Assembly (NCBI RefSeq): GCF_030812775.1 | Contig: NZ_JAUSTI010000008.1 | Coordinates: 186,001 to 250,000 of the forward strand | DNA: 64,000 bases | Origin: Paenibacillus tundrae | Lineage (GTDB): Bacteria; Bacillota; Bacilli; Paenibacillales; Paenibacillaceae | Direction: 5' to 3' | Shown here: positions 53,543 through 62,320 of the stretch, one piece after another | Layout of the letters: each line of letters opens with the position of its first letter | How positions within the stretch are numbered: position 1 is the first letter of the stretch | Notes under the pieces: model-generated | Databases searched by the model: none | The model's input: the letters and a program-made list of their open reading frames with translations, nothing else | What the model was told of the DNA's origin: nothing | Program-made: the position numbers and the translations under genes

Positions 53543-54763
53543 TTATTTTTCTCCTTTTAGTGTGGTAATTAGTTCCTCTGGAGATGTTATAACTCGAACA
53601 CCAATTGAACTTATATTGTCTGCTTTTATAGCATCTATACCGTTAGGAGCATAAAGGATTATTTCCTTACGTTCAGGATTTATAAATGGTTGTCTTACAT
53701 CACCTTCAAAGTACTTGTTAAAATCACTTACTGATTTTGATTTACCGCCAGTAGCATTAAAACATTCAATAATATACCTTGATGTTCCCAGATCAATTTC
53801 GCCTATTCTACCACCTAATTCTTTTACATTATAAGCTTTACCAGCTTCAGAGATTTTTATTTTATTTTCAAGTAATAACTTAGCAGTATCAGCTTCTAAT
53901 TTAAAACCTTCCTTACCAGGTTTTGATCCTTCTTTTAAATTTTTCAGAATTTTTTTCAGAGTTTCCTCATTTGCAAGTCCAGAACTTATAAGTTCATCTG
54001 AATTCACTCCAATATACTCAGAAATCTTTTTCTGCTGAATTTCAGTGAGACCTAGCTGTTTGCTAGACTTAAGGTTACCTCCTAACTCTGCCTTCCCTCC
54101 ACCAGATCCGCCCAGATCGCTATGCTTACTCTCAGCTTTACGAAGGGCTTTACCAAATATAAAATAAGCTACAACCTGGCCTGTCATTGATCCACTATAG
54201 TAACGTACACCTTCCTCGTCCATCTGTTTCTTCTGTTCAGCCACAATTTGCTCCACTTCAGATCTTGCTGTTCCATTTCCCCAAGCGGCATCCCATGCAA
54301 ACTTGATACCTCGGCCAGCATCAACAACCTTACCAATTGTCATGGCATAGGCTATATCGGACACTGTACCCGAAGGATTATTAATAAATGCCTTAGTCGT
54401 ATGACCTAAACCGATTAATTGTTCTCCAAAGAACTTATCTAGGAAACCTTTACGAAAATTATGCTCTAGCCCTGGAAGACGCACAAAAGAATTACCGCTC
54501 TCGTCGGTTGTTCTGAATAACATTGATGTAGAGGTAAGATCCTTCTGCATTTCTTCCAAGTGCTTTAAAGTCGCAGGAAAAACTTCCTTCATTTGAATGA
54601 ACTCCGCAAAGAAATTCTCCCTTGTCACCCCAGACCATTCCATCTGCAAATAGTAGATGGACTTCTCAAGCTCCCTTACCATGCGTTCTAATTCCTGCCT
54701 TTTCTGCTGAACGAGTTGGGCTTTCTTATCCAGCAGATCTGGATGAACTTCAATTAGTTGCAT
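53543..54763 (-). CDS. WXG-type secreted toxin with PD-(D/E)XK-like C-terminal domain
   Basis: 406 aa. ATG at 54763 (MQLIEVHPDLL) chosen. The N-terminal about 95 residues form the helix-turn-helix hairpin of WXG100/LXG type VII substrates (Trp43-Ser-Gly45). A middle pre-toxin region (about 95-210) contains VRYYSGSMTGQVVAYFIFGKA. The last about 120 residues look like a restriction-endonuclease-fold toxin: EADTAKLLLENKI, GEIDL (Asp324), YIIECFNATGGK (Glu333). The expected ExK Lys is not in place (E-C-F), with Lys residues only further on, so catalysis is uncertain. No type VII secretion machinery genes are in the window. Confidence 0.72.
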   Translation of the reverse strand: MQLIEVHPDLLDKKAQLVQQKRQELERMVRELEKSIYYLQMEWSGVTRENFFAEFIQMKEVFPATLKHLEEMQKDLTSTSMLFRTTDESGNSFVRLPGLEHNFRKGFLDKFFGEQLIGLGHTTKAFINNPSGTVSDIAYAMTIGKVVDAGRGIKFAWDAAWGNGTARSEVEQIVAEQKKQMDEEGVRYYSGSMTGQVVAYFIFGKALRKAESKHSDLGGSGGGKAELGGNLKSSKQLGLTEIQQKKISEYIGVNSDELISSGLANEETLKKILKNLKEGSKPGKEGFKLEADTAKLLLENKIKISEAGKAYNVKELGGRIGEIDLGTSRYIIECFNATGGKSKSVSDFNKYFEGDVRQPFINPERKEIILYAPNGIDAIKADNISSIGVRVITSPEELITTLKGEK

Positions 54764-54949
54764 CGATACTCTCACCACCAGCCCGAATATAGTACACCCT
54801 AAATTTTAACAATTCAGAAAAAGGATTAGAATCAAACAGAAGATTCATATTCTAGGTCGTAATGTAAAAGAATAAACAACTTATTTCCCACTAATCTATT
54901 TGCGTAATTATGCATCATTTATAGTCACACTTAATAAAATCATTTACTC

Positions 54950-55137
54950 CCAGCCTAAACGATCTCATCCGATAGTGTGCCATTAGCTATTATCCTGTCA
55001 AAATCAGCTCATTGTTCGTAATAGAATCTTCAAAACGGCCAGATCTTGTCTTACATTAGAGATGAGGTACTCTTCGTACATTCTTTGTCTTGATAGAGAC
55101 AGTAGAATAGCAAAACAAGCAATGCAGAGACGAAGCA
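54950..55137 (-). pseudogene. Decayed paralogue of the 41347 membrane protein
   Basis: Minus-strand pieces in order with frameshifts: RQRMYEEYLISNVRQDLA, SITNNEL and DFDRIIANGTLSDEIV. They match the 41347 protein (ERSMYEDYLTSNVVQDII, AINNNEIIFDSILTSGKITN in part). The N-terminal TM is partly preserved. It lies directly upstream of the WXG toxin gene. Confidence 0.65.
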
Positions 55138-55264
55138 TTGAACGAATATCAATATTTTATTATGTATTCTATATATCTTCTTTTCATATTTAGAGTCGAC
55201 CTACCAAGGCCAATAATTCTTAGAGTAAATAGTTTCACTTCAATACAGAAAAGGAGGTCTACTT

Positions 55265-55642
55265 ATGCTAATCAGATTATTTTACTTTCTCATGATATCC
55301 TCTGCCCTTTTAAGTATCACCGGCTGTACATCAGAGACGAGCGCTACTCAAGAAATGGCTCGAACGATAATGAAAGAGGATCAGAGCAGCGACATATTCA
55401 TAATTGATTCGATCCTGTATAGGAAAGTCGAGATAGTTAATGAAGAACAATTTAACTCTGTAAATACCGCACCCTATGGAAGTATTACTTCCAGTTATGA
55501 GAAGAACAAAACCTTCCAGTCAGGAACAGCGTCTGTATTGCCCACAGGTACCCAAATATATCGTTCTATCGAACAACCCGCGTATGTCTATTCAAATGAT
55601 AGAGGCACGTATACGTTGTACAAGTCTGTTCCTGAGGGTTGA
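55265..55642 (+). CDS. Lipoprotein, unknown
   Basis: 125 aa. AAGGAGG about 8 nt before ATG. Lipobox ITGC (about residue 21). Mature domain is beta-rich, with FIIDSILYRKVEIVNEEQF and a Tyr-rich C-terminus (YVYSNDRGTYTLYKSV). Resembles small Bacillus envelope lipoproteins of unknown role. Confidence 0.65.
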   Translation: MLIRLFYFLMISSALLSITGCTSETSATQEMARTIMKEDQSSDIFIIDSILYRKVEIVNEEQFNSVNTAPYGSITSSYEKNKTFQSGTASVLPTGTQIYRSIEQPAYVYSNDRGTYTLYKSVPEG

Positions 55643-55854
55643 TCCATGCATCTCCACCACATGCTCGTCCAATGGCTTATCACTGACGCATGTCACTGAC
55701 AAAATAGAATTATTAATTCTCTAGTTCATATGTATTATTTTAACAAAATATAATGATAACGGTAGTTTCTCCGTGCTTCATATGTTACCCTGATTGAAAT
55801 CCATTGGATACGATAGACAGCTTAACATCATAAATTATGCAGAGGTACATACCT

Positions 55855-56259
55855 ATGAAAAATGATTGGCTTTTCGTTAAAATTATTGTCATGATCTTGG
55901 TGGTTAGTAGAGGATATAACGACCTAATGCATTTAATTAAAGATGATTATTTCTCCTTCTACAATCAGCAATTAAGCACATTATGGTACCTTCCTTCAGT
56001 CATTCTTGCCGCAGCAGCAGTGTTAACTGGGGCTCTGTTCATTTTGGGAAAATGTGCTCAAGTGGGTCTAGCTTTTGGCATCTGTCTCATAGCCGATAGT
56101 CTCTTTGTTGTCATACAATCCTTACTAGCATTCATCCCAGATCTCTCTAAAACATGGTACTTCTTAATTGTGTTCTTGTTGATCGGCCTACTCGAGTTCG
56201 CCACAGGTAAGAAAATCATATCCGAAAATAAAACAACCTTTAATAAGAGAGTACACTGA
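55855..56259 (+). CDS. Four-TM membrane protein, unknown
   Basis: 134 aa. ATG at 55855, with AGAGGT 9 nt upstream; the ATG at 55837 lies before the SD. TM segments about 7-25, 43-65, 70-95 and 102-122. No family recognised; short polar C-terminus. Confidence 0.6.
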   Translation: MKNDWLFVKIIVMILVVSRGYNDLMHLIKDDYFSFYNQQLSTLWYLPSVILAAAAVLTGALFILGKCAQVGLAFGICLIADSLFVVIQSLLAFIPDLSKTWYFLIVFLLIGLLEFATGKKIISENKTTFNKRVH

Positions 56260-56354
56260 TAGATACATTGCCCTGTTGCTCTCTTACAAGCCCCTCCTCT
56301 ACTCCCAACCCCAGTTCAACTTACAAATCTGTTCAACACCTAACATTTACACAT

Positions 56355-56545
56355 TAACGGAGAGGACAGAAATAACCGGAGGAAGCGAAGCGGTCGCCTG
56401 AAAGCTTTCTGAAAGAAAGCTACATCGGAAGCTTATGCTTATCCCCGGATTTCACCCTTTGTAAAAGGAAATCAAAGAAATCTGGGGATAACAGCGATCT
56501 GTAGGTTGTTCTGTCATCGGAGTGACCCGTGTAAACCTCCCCTGT
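56355..56545. repeat. Hairpin-rich interspersed-repeat-like element
   Basis: TTATCCCCGGATTTC (about 56439-56453) is the reverse complement of GAAATCTGGGGATAA (about 56477-56491) at all but one position. Next to it AGCTTTC and GAAAGCT pair (about 56402-56422). No coding capacity beyond a spurious ORF. The structure is typical of dispersed palindromic elements. Confidence 0.45.
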
Positions 56546-56594
56546 TGACCTTAGTTTTTCAGTTGAACCACCAAACGAATGTTCTACCATTTCA

Positions 56595-56623
56595 TTGACT
56601 ATCCCGATTCGCTCCAATATAAT
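56595..56623 (+). promoter_or_regulatory. Strong sigma-A promoter of the methyltransferase gene
   Basis: TTGACT (56595-56600) and TATAAT (56618-56623) with exactly 17 nt between them, 50 nt upstream of the start codon. Confidence 0.75.
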
Positions 56624-56669
56624 AACCCTATTAAAGTTAAATATTTTTTTAACTCTATTGGAGGGTTAT
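56622..56669 (+). promoter_or_regulatory. RBS-sequestering leader hairpin
   Basis: ATAACCCT (56622-56629) pairs with AGGGTTAT (56662-56669) and AGTTAAA (56635-56641) with TTTAACT (56648-56654), loop of 6 nt. The outer arm includes most of the SD GGAGGG (56660-56665). As DNA it could also be an operator for the enzyme's own HTH domain. Confidence 0.6.
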
Positions 56670-56672
56670 CGA

Positions 56673-58019
56673 TTGTATACACTCAGCAAAGAAAAAGTAA
56701 GACAACATATGAATAAACACGGCATTAGCACGCAGAAGGAATTAGCCGACCAATTAGGCATCAGCAAGAATCAGCTTTCGATGCTGCTTTCGCCGAACTT
56801 TAACCCGATCAAAACGAACGCGATGCGTTTATGTGAAGTATTGGATGTGGAACTCGAAGAGATTCTAATGTCCGAACAGATTGAATTCCCCTTTGAAGCG
56901 GATACGCTAGTAGAACAATCCCATGATGAGGATTTAGAAGTGAATGTGGATGACTTTGAAGGTCAAGATTTCATTGATATCCATAACATTACTGCTAATC
57001 GAAAATACTCTGCCATCGAACTATTCGCAGGTGCCGGCGGGCTGGCACTGGGGCTGGAACAGGCGGGTTTTGAGTCCAAAGGGCTCGTGGAGTTTGATAA
57101 ATACGCTTGTAAGACGCTGAGAAAGAATCGACCCGACTGGAATGTCATTGAAAAGGATATCATCGAGGTTACAGAGCAAGGGATTAAGAACTTTGTAAAA
57201 GACATTGGGATCGGAGAACTCGATCTTTTATCTGGAGGCTACCCTTGTCAGGCGTTCAGTTATGCAGGTAAGAAAATGGGCTTATCCGATGCGCGCGGTA
57301 CGATGTTCTATTATTATGCGCAGCTCCTCAAGCAGCTTCTGCCCAAGACCTTCTTAGCGGAAAACGTACGTGGACTCATTAGTCATGATGAAGGTAGAAC
57401 GTTCGCACTGATGCTCAAAGTATTCTCCGAGATCGGCTACACGGTAACATGGAAAGTCTTACGTGCGCTAGATTATGATGTCGCTCAGAAAAGAGAACGC
57501 ATTGTCATGATCGGCATTCGGAATGATCTCGTTGAACAATATGATCTGAAATATGAACTTCCTCAGCCTTACGGTTACCAGTTGACCTTGAAAGATGTGC
57601 TGCAGAACGTCCCTGAATCTGAAGGTGCAAAGTACCCTGAATCCAAACGCACCGTGCTTGATCTCGTGCCTCCTGGTGGATACTGGAGAGATCTACCTGA
57701 CAACATTGCGATGCAGTATATGGGCAAAAGCTATTATTCCGGCGGAGGCAGAACGGGCATGGCTCGCAGATTATCTTGGGATGAGCCTTCACTGACGCTA
57801 ACGTGTTCTCCAGCTCAGAAGCAGACCGAGCGCTGTCATCCTGACGAAACTAGACCGTTCAACGTTAGAGAATATGCTAGAATCCAGAGCTTCCCTGATG
57901 ACTGGGTATTCGATTGCTCCATGAACAATGCCTATAAACAGATCGGTAACGCTGTTCCTGTTAACATGGCGAAGGCAGTAGGCTTGTCCATTGTTAATGT
58001 ATTGAATCAGATGCAATAA
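56673..58019 (+). CDS. C5-cytosine DNA methyltransferase with N-terminal HTH
   Basis: 448 aa. TTG start at 56673, GGAGGG 7 nt upstream. Residues about 1-65 form an XRE-like HTH (TQKELADQLGISKNQLSMLL), then the Dcm-family enzyme: motif I ELFAGAGGLALG (116-127), motif IV PCQ with nucleophile Cys193, motif VI ENV (231-233), QKRERI, and motif X QIGNAVPVNMAKAV. It transfers methyl groups from SAM to cytosine, protecting host DNA from the convergent PmeII-like endonuclease. The HTH probably represses its own promoter, a known regulatory design in type II systems. Recognition sequence not inferable. Confidence 0.9.
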   Translation: MYTLSKEKVRQHMNKHGISTQKELADQLGISKNQLSMLLSPNFNPIKTNAMRLCEVLDVELEEILMSEQIEFPFEADTLVEQSHDEDLEVNVDDFEGQDFIDIHNITANRKYSAIELFAGAGGLALGLEQAGFESKGLVEFDKYACKTLRKNRPDWNVIEKDIIEVTEQGIKNFVKDIGIGELDLLSGGYPCQAFSYAGKKMGLSDARGTMFYYYAQLLKQLLPKTFLAENVRGLISHDEGRTFALMLKVFSEIGYTVTWKVLRALDYDVAQKRERIVMIGIRNDLVEQYDLKYELPQPYGYQLTLKDVLQNVPESEGAKYPESKRTVLDLVPPGGYWRDLPDNIAMQYMGKSYYSGGGRTGMARRLSWDEPSLTLTCSPAQKQTERCHPDETRPFNVREYARIQSFPDDWVFDCSMNNAYKQIGNAVPVNMAKAVGLSIVNVLNQMQ

Positions 58020-58027
58020 TATAATAG

Positions 58028-58058
58028 AGAAGAGGATGCGACTAGTATCCTCTTCCTA
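58028..58058 (+). terminator. Hairpin after the methyltransferase gene
   Basis: AAGAGGAT pairs with ATCCTCTT (58030-58037, 58047-58054); T-tract weak. Confidence 0.5.
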
Positions 58059-58232
58059 TAAATTCACTATAGAAATACTACCTTTAAGATCTCACAATAA
58101 ACAGATATTTATTTAAGTAATATATAAAAACCTCCATAATTTCTATTAAATTTACAAAATATCTCAAATATGCAATACTATATTTTGTAATCTAATTACA
58201 TAATTTAGTTTTTTATCCAAGGAGGAAGAATG

Positions 58233-58724
58233 ATGAAGAAAAAGTTAACTGTCTTGGCTTCAGCTGTTCTACTTGCAGCAGTCGCAGTACAAGGAGCATC
58301 TGCACAATCTGAAGAAGTTACAACACCTCCAGCCATTGAGATCGAACAAACGGGGGATATCAATCTTGGGGGTGTGAAAGAAGTCACTCCATTCAAAATC
58401 GGAAACAACTGGAGCGGAAACGTAAATGGTAGTAAAATTACCTCTACTCAATTTTATGTGCCTGGTGGTTTCGGGCATGTAAAACTGTATTTTAATAATA
58501 AAGGAACTAGCGATACTATAATCTCTGTAACTCATTCTAGTGGTAAGGTATATTTTACTGAGACTGTTAAAGCAGGTAAGTCGTTTACTTGGAGAAGTAT
58601 TTATGATTATTCCCAAGGCGTACGAGGCGGTGACTTTATTGTTAGTTACCGCTCCTCTTCCAGTAATGTAAATGTTGACTTTGCTGGATTCGCTTCTGAC
58701 AATGAGGAAGAAGTTAAAGGATAA
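58233..58724 (+). CDS. Small secreted protein of unknown function
   Basis: 163 aa. Second ATG (58233) chosen, GGAGG 7 nt upstream. Signal peptide (about 1-24, cleavage after ASA). The mature protein is a beta-sandwich-like domain (STQFYVPGGFGHVKLYFNNK; TIISVTHSSGKVYFTETVKA) with an acidic C-terminus. It lies between the methyltransferase and endonuclease genes but has its own SD and terminator, so it may simply be inserted there. Confidence 0.7.
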   Translation: MKKKLTVLASAVLLAAVAVQGASAQSEEVTTPPAIEIEQTGDINLGGVKEVTPFKIGNNWSGNVNGSKITSTQFYVPGGFGHVKLYFNNKGTSDTIISVTHSSGKVYFTETVKAGKSFTWRSIYDYSQGVRGGDFIVSYRSSSSNVNVDFAGFASDNEEEVKG

Positions 58725-58730
58725 AAAAAT

Positions 58731-58779
58731 AAACCACAATATACGACCTTAACTTATGGACGTCGTATATTGTGGTTTT
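58731..58779. terminator. Perfect bidirectional terminator
   Basis: AAACCACAATATACGAC pairs perfectly with GTCGTATATTGTGGTTT (17 bp), with A and T tails. Confidence 0.85.
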
Positions 58780-58982
58780 TAATAAATTAGAACAACTATA
58801 TAGTATATGTTTTGCGATATTAAAGTTATTTATACGAACCAGTTTAATGAAATTTTAGTTATATTAATAACACATGTATAGATCATTACCATTAAATCTG
58901 TATATACCTATTTACATATACTACCTCTAACAAGTTATATCCTTGATTGATTCCCATACCTTATTTATTATCAATATGGAGT

Positions 58983-59726
58983 TTATATCTCAGTTAAAAC
59001 CTTCTTCGGTTTCAATGTCTCTTCAATCTCCTTCGCCAAGGAGCGAATCACATCTTCTATTAATTCAGAGCTATCGACTTCAGAAGCTACATCCCCTATG
59101 GCATCGGTAATTCTCTGGTAGAAGTCTACTTCACCCGTTAACCGATACCAGAATTCCTCCCCAATAATGACCGGGTACTCAGCATCAATAACTTTGTAAT
59201 GATTACTTAGATCCTCTCGAGTACCGTAGAATACACCAACGATTAAATCCTCTGTACCTACACTCAATTTATTGGTTCGAGCAAGGTTCTTAACAGCTTT
59301 GAAATGACCTTTGATCGTCTCGATATCATCTTTATTGATCGTATTGGGTCCGGCTTTGATCTGGCAGTATTTCTTCCGTCCATCCACCTTATCTATGAAT
59401 TCAATATCGATGCCCGATGTCGTCGATGCGAATCCTTCCAACACCTCACTACAGAACTTCTGAAGCCGATCTCCAAAGATGGTATTAATGGATGTCCCCA
59501 ACACACGAGGATATACTAAGGCTCTGGCGATACTCTCCGGATCATCCTTCCCTGTTAGAAAGCTCGCTTTATACTTATCTAGAAAAGGATTCAGATTGAA
59601 TTCTTTTAATCTCCGAAGTTTCTCCGTATTCTTTTGATGACTAGGTACAATCTCTGCTTTGAAAAAGTCCTTCGCCTTCGTAATAATCTCCCTCAACGTG
59701 TCATCGTGTAGTTTCAGTTCACTCAT
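58983..59726 (-). CDS. PmeII-like type II restriction endonuclease
   Basis: 247 aa, family-typical. Landmarks: VLGTSINTIFGDRLQKFC (about 74-91) and the catalytic core GIDIEFID...KKYCQIKAGPNTINKDD (about 104-130), a D-(Q)xK version of PD-(D/E)XK. The product should cut DNA unless the recognition site is methylated. It converges on the methyltransferase gene, with a small secreted-protein gene between. Assignment to the PmeII family is from memory of these motifs. Confidence 0.75.
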   Translation of the reverse strand: MSELKLHDDTLREIITKAKDFFKAEIVPSHQKNTEKLRRLKEFNLNPFLDKYKASFLTGKDDPESIARALVYPRVLGTSINTIFGDRLQKFCSEVLEGFASTTSGIDIEFIDKVDGRKKYCQIKAGPNTINKDDIETIKGHFKAVKNLARTNKLSVGTEDLIVGVFYGTREDLSNHYKVIDAEYPVIIGEEFWYRLTGEVDFYQRITDAIGDVASEVDSSELIEDVIRSLAKEIEETLKPKKVLTEI

Positions 59727-59805
59727 CTGCTAGATTGCCTCCCTGATCTCCGAAGTTCATATAGCATCATCCTACCATTTCCTTCCGTACCGGTCACTAT
59801 GCATT

Positions 59806-61572
59806 TTATGCATTACTTACTCCACTTACGTTAGGATCCACGATAACATCTGTCTGATTGCCTTTGTGAACTAATTGCTGGTACAACCCTCCAGCCGCCA
59901 GAAGCTGCTCATGACTTCCACGATCCACAATTCTTCCCTGATCTAATACGATAATTTCATCTGCATTCTGAATCGTGGACAACCGATGAGCAATGATGAT
60001 TGTCGTGCGCCCTACCATTAATCTCTCCAACGCCTCCTGTACTAAGCTTTCCGACTTCCGATCTAGAGCAGCCGTTGCTTCATCTAATAGAAGGATTGGA
60101 GCGTTCCGGAGAAGTGCTCTGGCGATGGCAATTCTCTGCTTCTGTCCTCCTGATAAAAAGGTTCCCCCCTCACCGATGTCTGTCTCGAATCCATCTGGTA
60201 GTTCCAATATAAAATCAAGCGCATTGGCATCCTGTGCCGCCGACCTGATCTCGTCCTCCGTGGCATTCAGATTGCCATTTGCAATATTCTCGCGGACCGT
60301 GCCACTGTATAGGACGTTATCCTGAGGAACAAGAGCAAAGTAACTTCGCAATTCCTCCAGTTTCATTGACTGCGTATCCGTATGATTGATTCGAATCTGT
60401 CCTTCATTCTGCTGGAATAGCCCTAATAACAACTTAAAGATCGTCGACTTTCCTCCGCCACTAGAGCCTACAATTGCAATCACCTGTCCTGGCCGTACCG
60501 CGAATGAAATCTGATGTAATACGGGATGACTCGGGTTATAGGCAAATGTGATATGATCTACCTCCAAATACGCAGGCTGCTGATTAATCGTCTGCTCAGG
60601 CAACTCTGTATACTCATGCTTCTGATCCATTAATTTGAAAATACGATCTGCCGCTCCAAGGGCTTGTTGTAAATCTCCCCAGAGTGAAGCCATACCTGTG
60701 AATGGCCAAGTCAGGTGATTCAGGAGCTGGATAAATGCGATTAATCCGCCAATCGTCATTGAGCCATTCGACACAAAGAGAGCACCCAGAACGAATGTAA
60801 TGATAAAAGAAAAATGTCCTACCGCGATAGCTGTAGCGGATAACGAAGCATGAATACGCCCGCCTTCAACCTCCAAGCGACTGATGTCCTCACTGCTCGT
60901 ATGGAATCTGCCGAACAGTTTTTTCTCTAAGCCGAAGGTTTTGAATACAATACTTGAGCCAAAGATCTCCTGCAGAAGAGATGTCATTTTCCCGACACCG
61001 GTCTGGAGTTCCTGTGAATTTCTCCTGAGGGATTTCCCATATAATGCACCGATTAGTACGGTCATGGGCCCGATGATTACACAGATTAAGGCTAGTTGCC
61101 ACTGGATCGTTAACAGATAGACAAAGGCTAAGATGGCAAGTAACGGACTGCGAATCAGATCAATAATCGTGTCTGTGCATGCACGGCCAATGGCTTGGTT
61201 ATCACTGGTCATACGGCTCAGCAGCTCACCTGAATGATTCTCGTTATAGTGTGATTCAGGCAAACGGAGTAGTTTTTTCAATGTATCCAGACGAATACGG
61301 TTACGGATCTTGGAGGATACTCTGGTCTTGAAGTATGTATCGACATAGCTGTTAATCACATTGAGCAGAAGAATAATGACCCCGGTTAAGGCCAGAGACT
61401 TCCATAAAACTTGACCATCCGCAATGGCTGCATTCGTCACTTGATTGAGATACCAAGCCATACCTAGATCCAATCCTATACCCAAAATCATCGTGAAAAA
61501 TAAAATAACGTAGCTACTCTTGTACTGTAGAGAATAACTCATCAAACGCCAAATCGTGTGTTTTGGTTTCAT
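59806..61572 (-). CDS. ABC exporter (BmrA/LmrA-like half-transporter)
   Basis: 588 aa. ATG at 61572 with AAAGGTGG 5 nt upstream. Six TM helices (about 15-305), then an ATPase domain with Walker A GSSGGGKST, signature LSGGQKQRIAIARA and Walker B ILLLDEATAALD with the catalytic Glu. All motifs are canonical, so it likely works as a homodimer. A large dyad at 61607-61652 precedes it and a ribbon-helix-helix regulator is divergent, so it is probably an inducible exporter. Confidence 0.88.
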   Translation of the reverse strand: MKPKHTIWRLMSYSLQYKSSYVILFFTMILGIGLDLGMAWYLNQVTNAAIADGQVLWKSLALTGVIILLLNVINSYVDTYFKTRVSSKIRNRIRLDTLKKLLRLPESHYNENHSGELLSRMTSDNQAIGRACTDTIIDLIRSPLLAILAFVYLLTIQWQLALICVIIGPMTVLIGALYGKSLRRNSQELQTGVGKMTSLLQEIFGSSIVFKTFGLEKKLFGRFHTSSEDISRLEVEGGRIHASLSATAIAVGHFSFIITFVLGALFVSNGSMTIGGLIAFIQLLNHLTWPFTGMASLWGDLQQALGAADRIFKLMDQKHEYTELPEQTINQQPAYLEVDHITFAYNPSHPVLHQISFAVRPGQVIAIVGSSGGGKSTIFKLLLGLFQQNEGQIRINHTDTQSMKLEELRSYFALVPQDNVLYSGTVRENIANGNLNATEDEIRSAAQDANALDFILELPDGFETDIGEGGTFLSGGQKQRIAIARALLRNAPILLLDEATAALDRKSESLVQEALERLMVGRTTIIIAHRLSTIQNADEIIVLDQGRIVDRGSHEQLLAAGGLYQQLVHKGNQTDVIVDPNVSGVSNA

Positions 61573-61606
61573 ATGATCCACCTTTCTCATTTTGGTTTAT
61601 AACCAG

Positions 61607-61652
61607 TTGAGAATCCATATAGATTCCAATTGGAATCCGTGGGGAATCTCAA
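61607..61652. promoter_or_regulatory. 46-nt operator-like dyad
   Basis: Centred on the perfect 16-bp palindrome GATTCCAATTGGAATC (61622-61637), with outer arms TTGAGAATCC and GGGAATCTCAA equally spaced from the centre. It lies 34 nt upstream of the ABC exporter start, in its leader/promoter region. Confidence 0.65.
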
Positions 61653-61846
61653 TGGAGTATATCTTATTACACAATTCCAAATATTTCAATATGCATTATT
61701 TCACGTTTCCTTGACAACATAGCTAAATTGAATGAATATGAAGATAACGACACCTTGATTAATACACATAAAATGTACATGCACACATAACGAAGAGAGC
61801 CGACAAATATTGGAGAATCAAATGTTCTCTTAATGGAGATGATAGA

Positions 61847-62245
61847 ATGGCAGATTTAGAGAAAGTCAGCATTAACCTCGGGCCTGTTGACTTGGGGCAG
61901 ATCGACCTTCTGGTAGATCAAGGGTATTATACGAATCGTACCGATCTGATTCGCATCGCAATTCGTAACCAATTAGATAGTCATGCAGCAGATCTGAAGC
62001 AGTTCAGAGAAGAGTATTATTACGTGATGGGAATTATGGATTTTGATCGCGAACGGTTGGAAGATGTTTTGCGGAATGGTGCCAAGCTTAGTATCAAAGT
62101 CATTGGAGGTCTGATTGTTTCGAAGGACGTATCGCTAGAATTAGCCCAAGCTGCATTTGGTAAAGTGAAAATCTACGGGATCATCCGCGCTCCCGAGAAC
62201 ATCAAGAAATTTTTGCGCCAGTTGCATGAGGAAGGTAAGGCATAA
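61847..62245 (+). CDS. Ribbon-helix-helix (CopG-type) transcriptional regulator
   Basis: 132 aa. N-terminal RHH domain (about 1-45: VSINLGPVDLGQIDLLVDQG, TNRTDLIRIAIRNQL), then a second domain of about 80 residues (DFDRERLEDVL; LSIKVIGGLIVSKDVSLELA) that may sense a ligand. It is divergent from the ABC exporter with a 274-bp shared upstream region containing the dyad, so it is a candidate repressor of that exporter. Confidence 0.78.
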   Translation: MADLEKVSINLGPVDLGQIDLLVDQGYYTNRTDLIRIAIRNQLDSHAADLKQFREEYYYVMGIMDFDRERLEDVLRNGAKLSIKVIGGLIVSKDVSLELAQAAFGKVKIYGIIRAPENIKKFLRQLHEEGKA

Positions 62246-62252
62246 TAACAAA

Positions 62253-62306
62253 AAAAGAGCCGTTAACGCACCAGCTATCATCTAGCAAGTGGTTATACGG
62301 CTTATC
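62253..62306. terminator. Bidirectional terminator
   Basis: AGCCGTTAAC pairs with a GGTTATACGGCT arm, with an A run at the left edge (T run on the minus strand). Confidence 0.55.
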
Positions 62307-62320
62307 GGCTTTACAGCTTC

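Noticed and set aside
42207..60000. Prophage or integrative element
   Set aside because: No integrase, phage structural genes, att-like direct repeats or tRNA target were seen.
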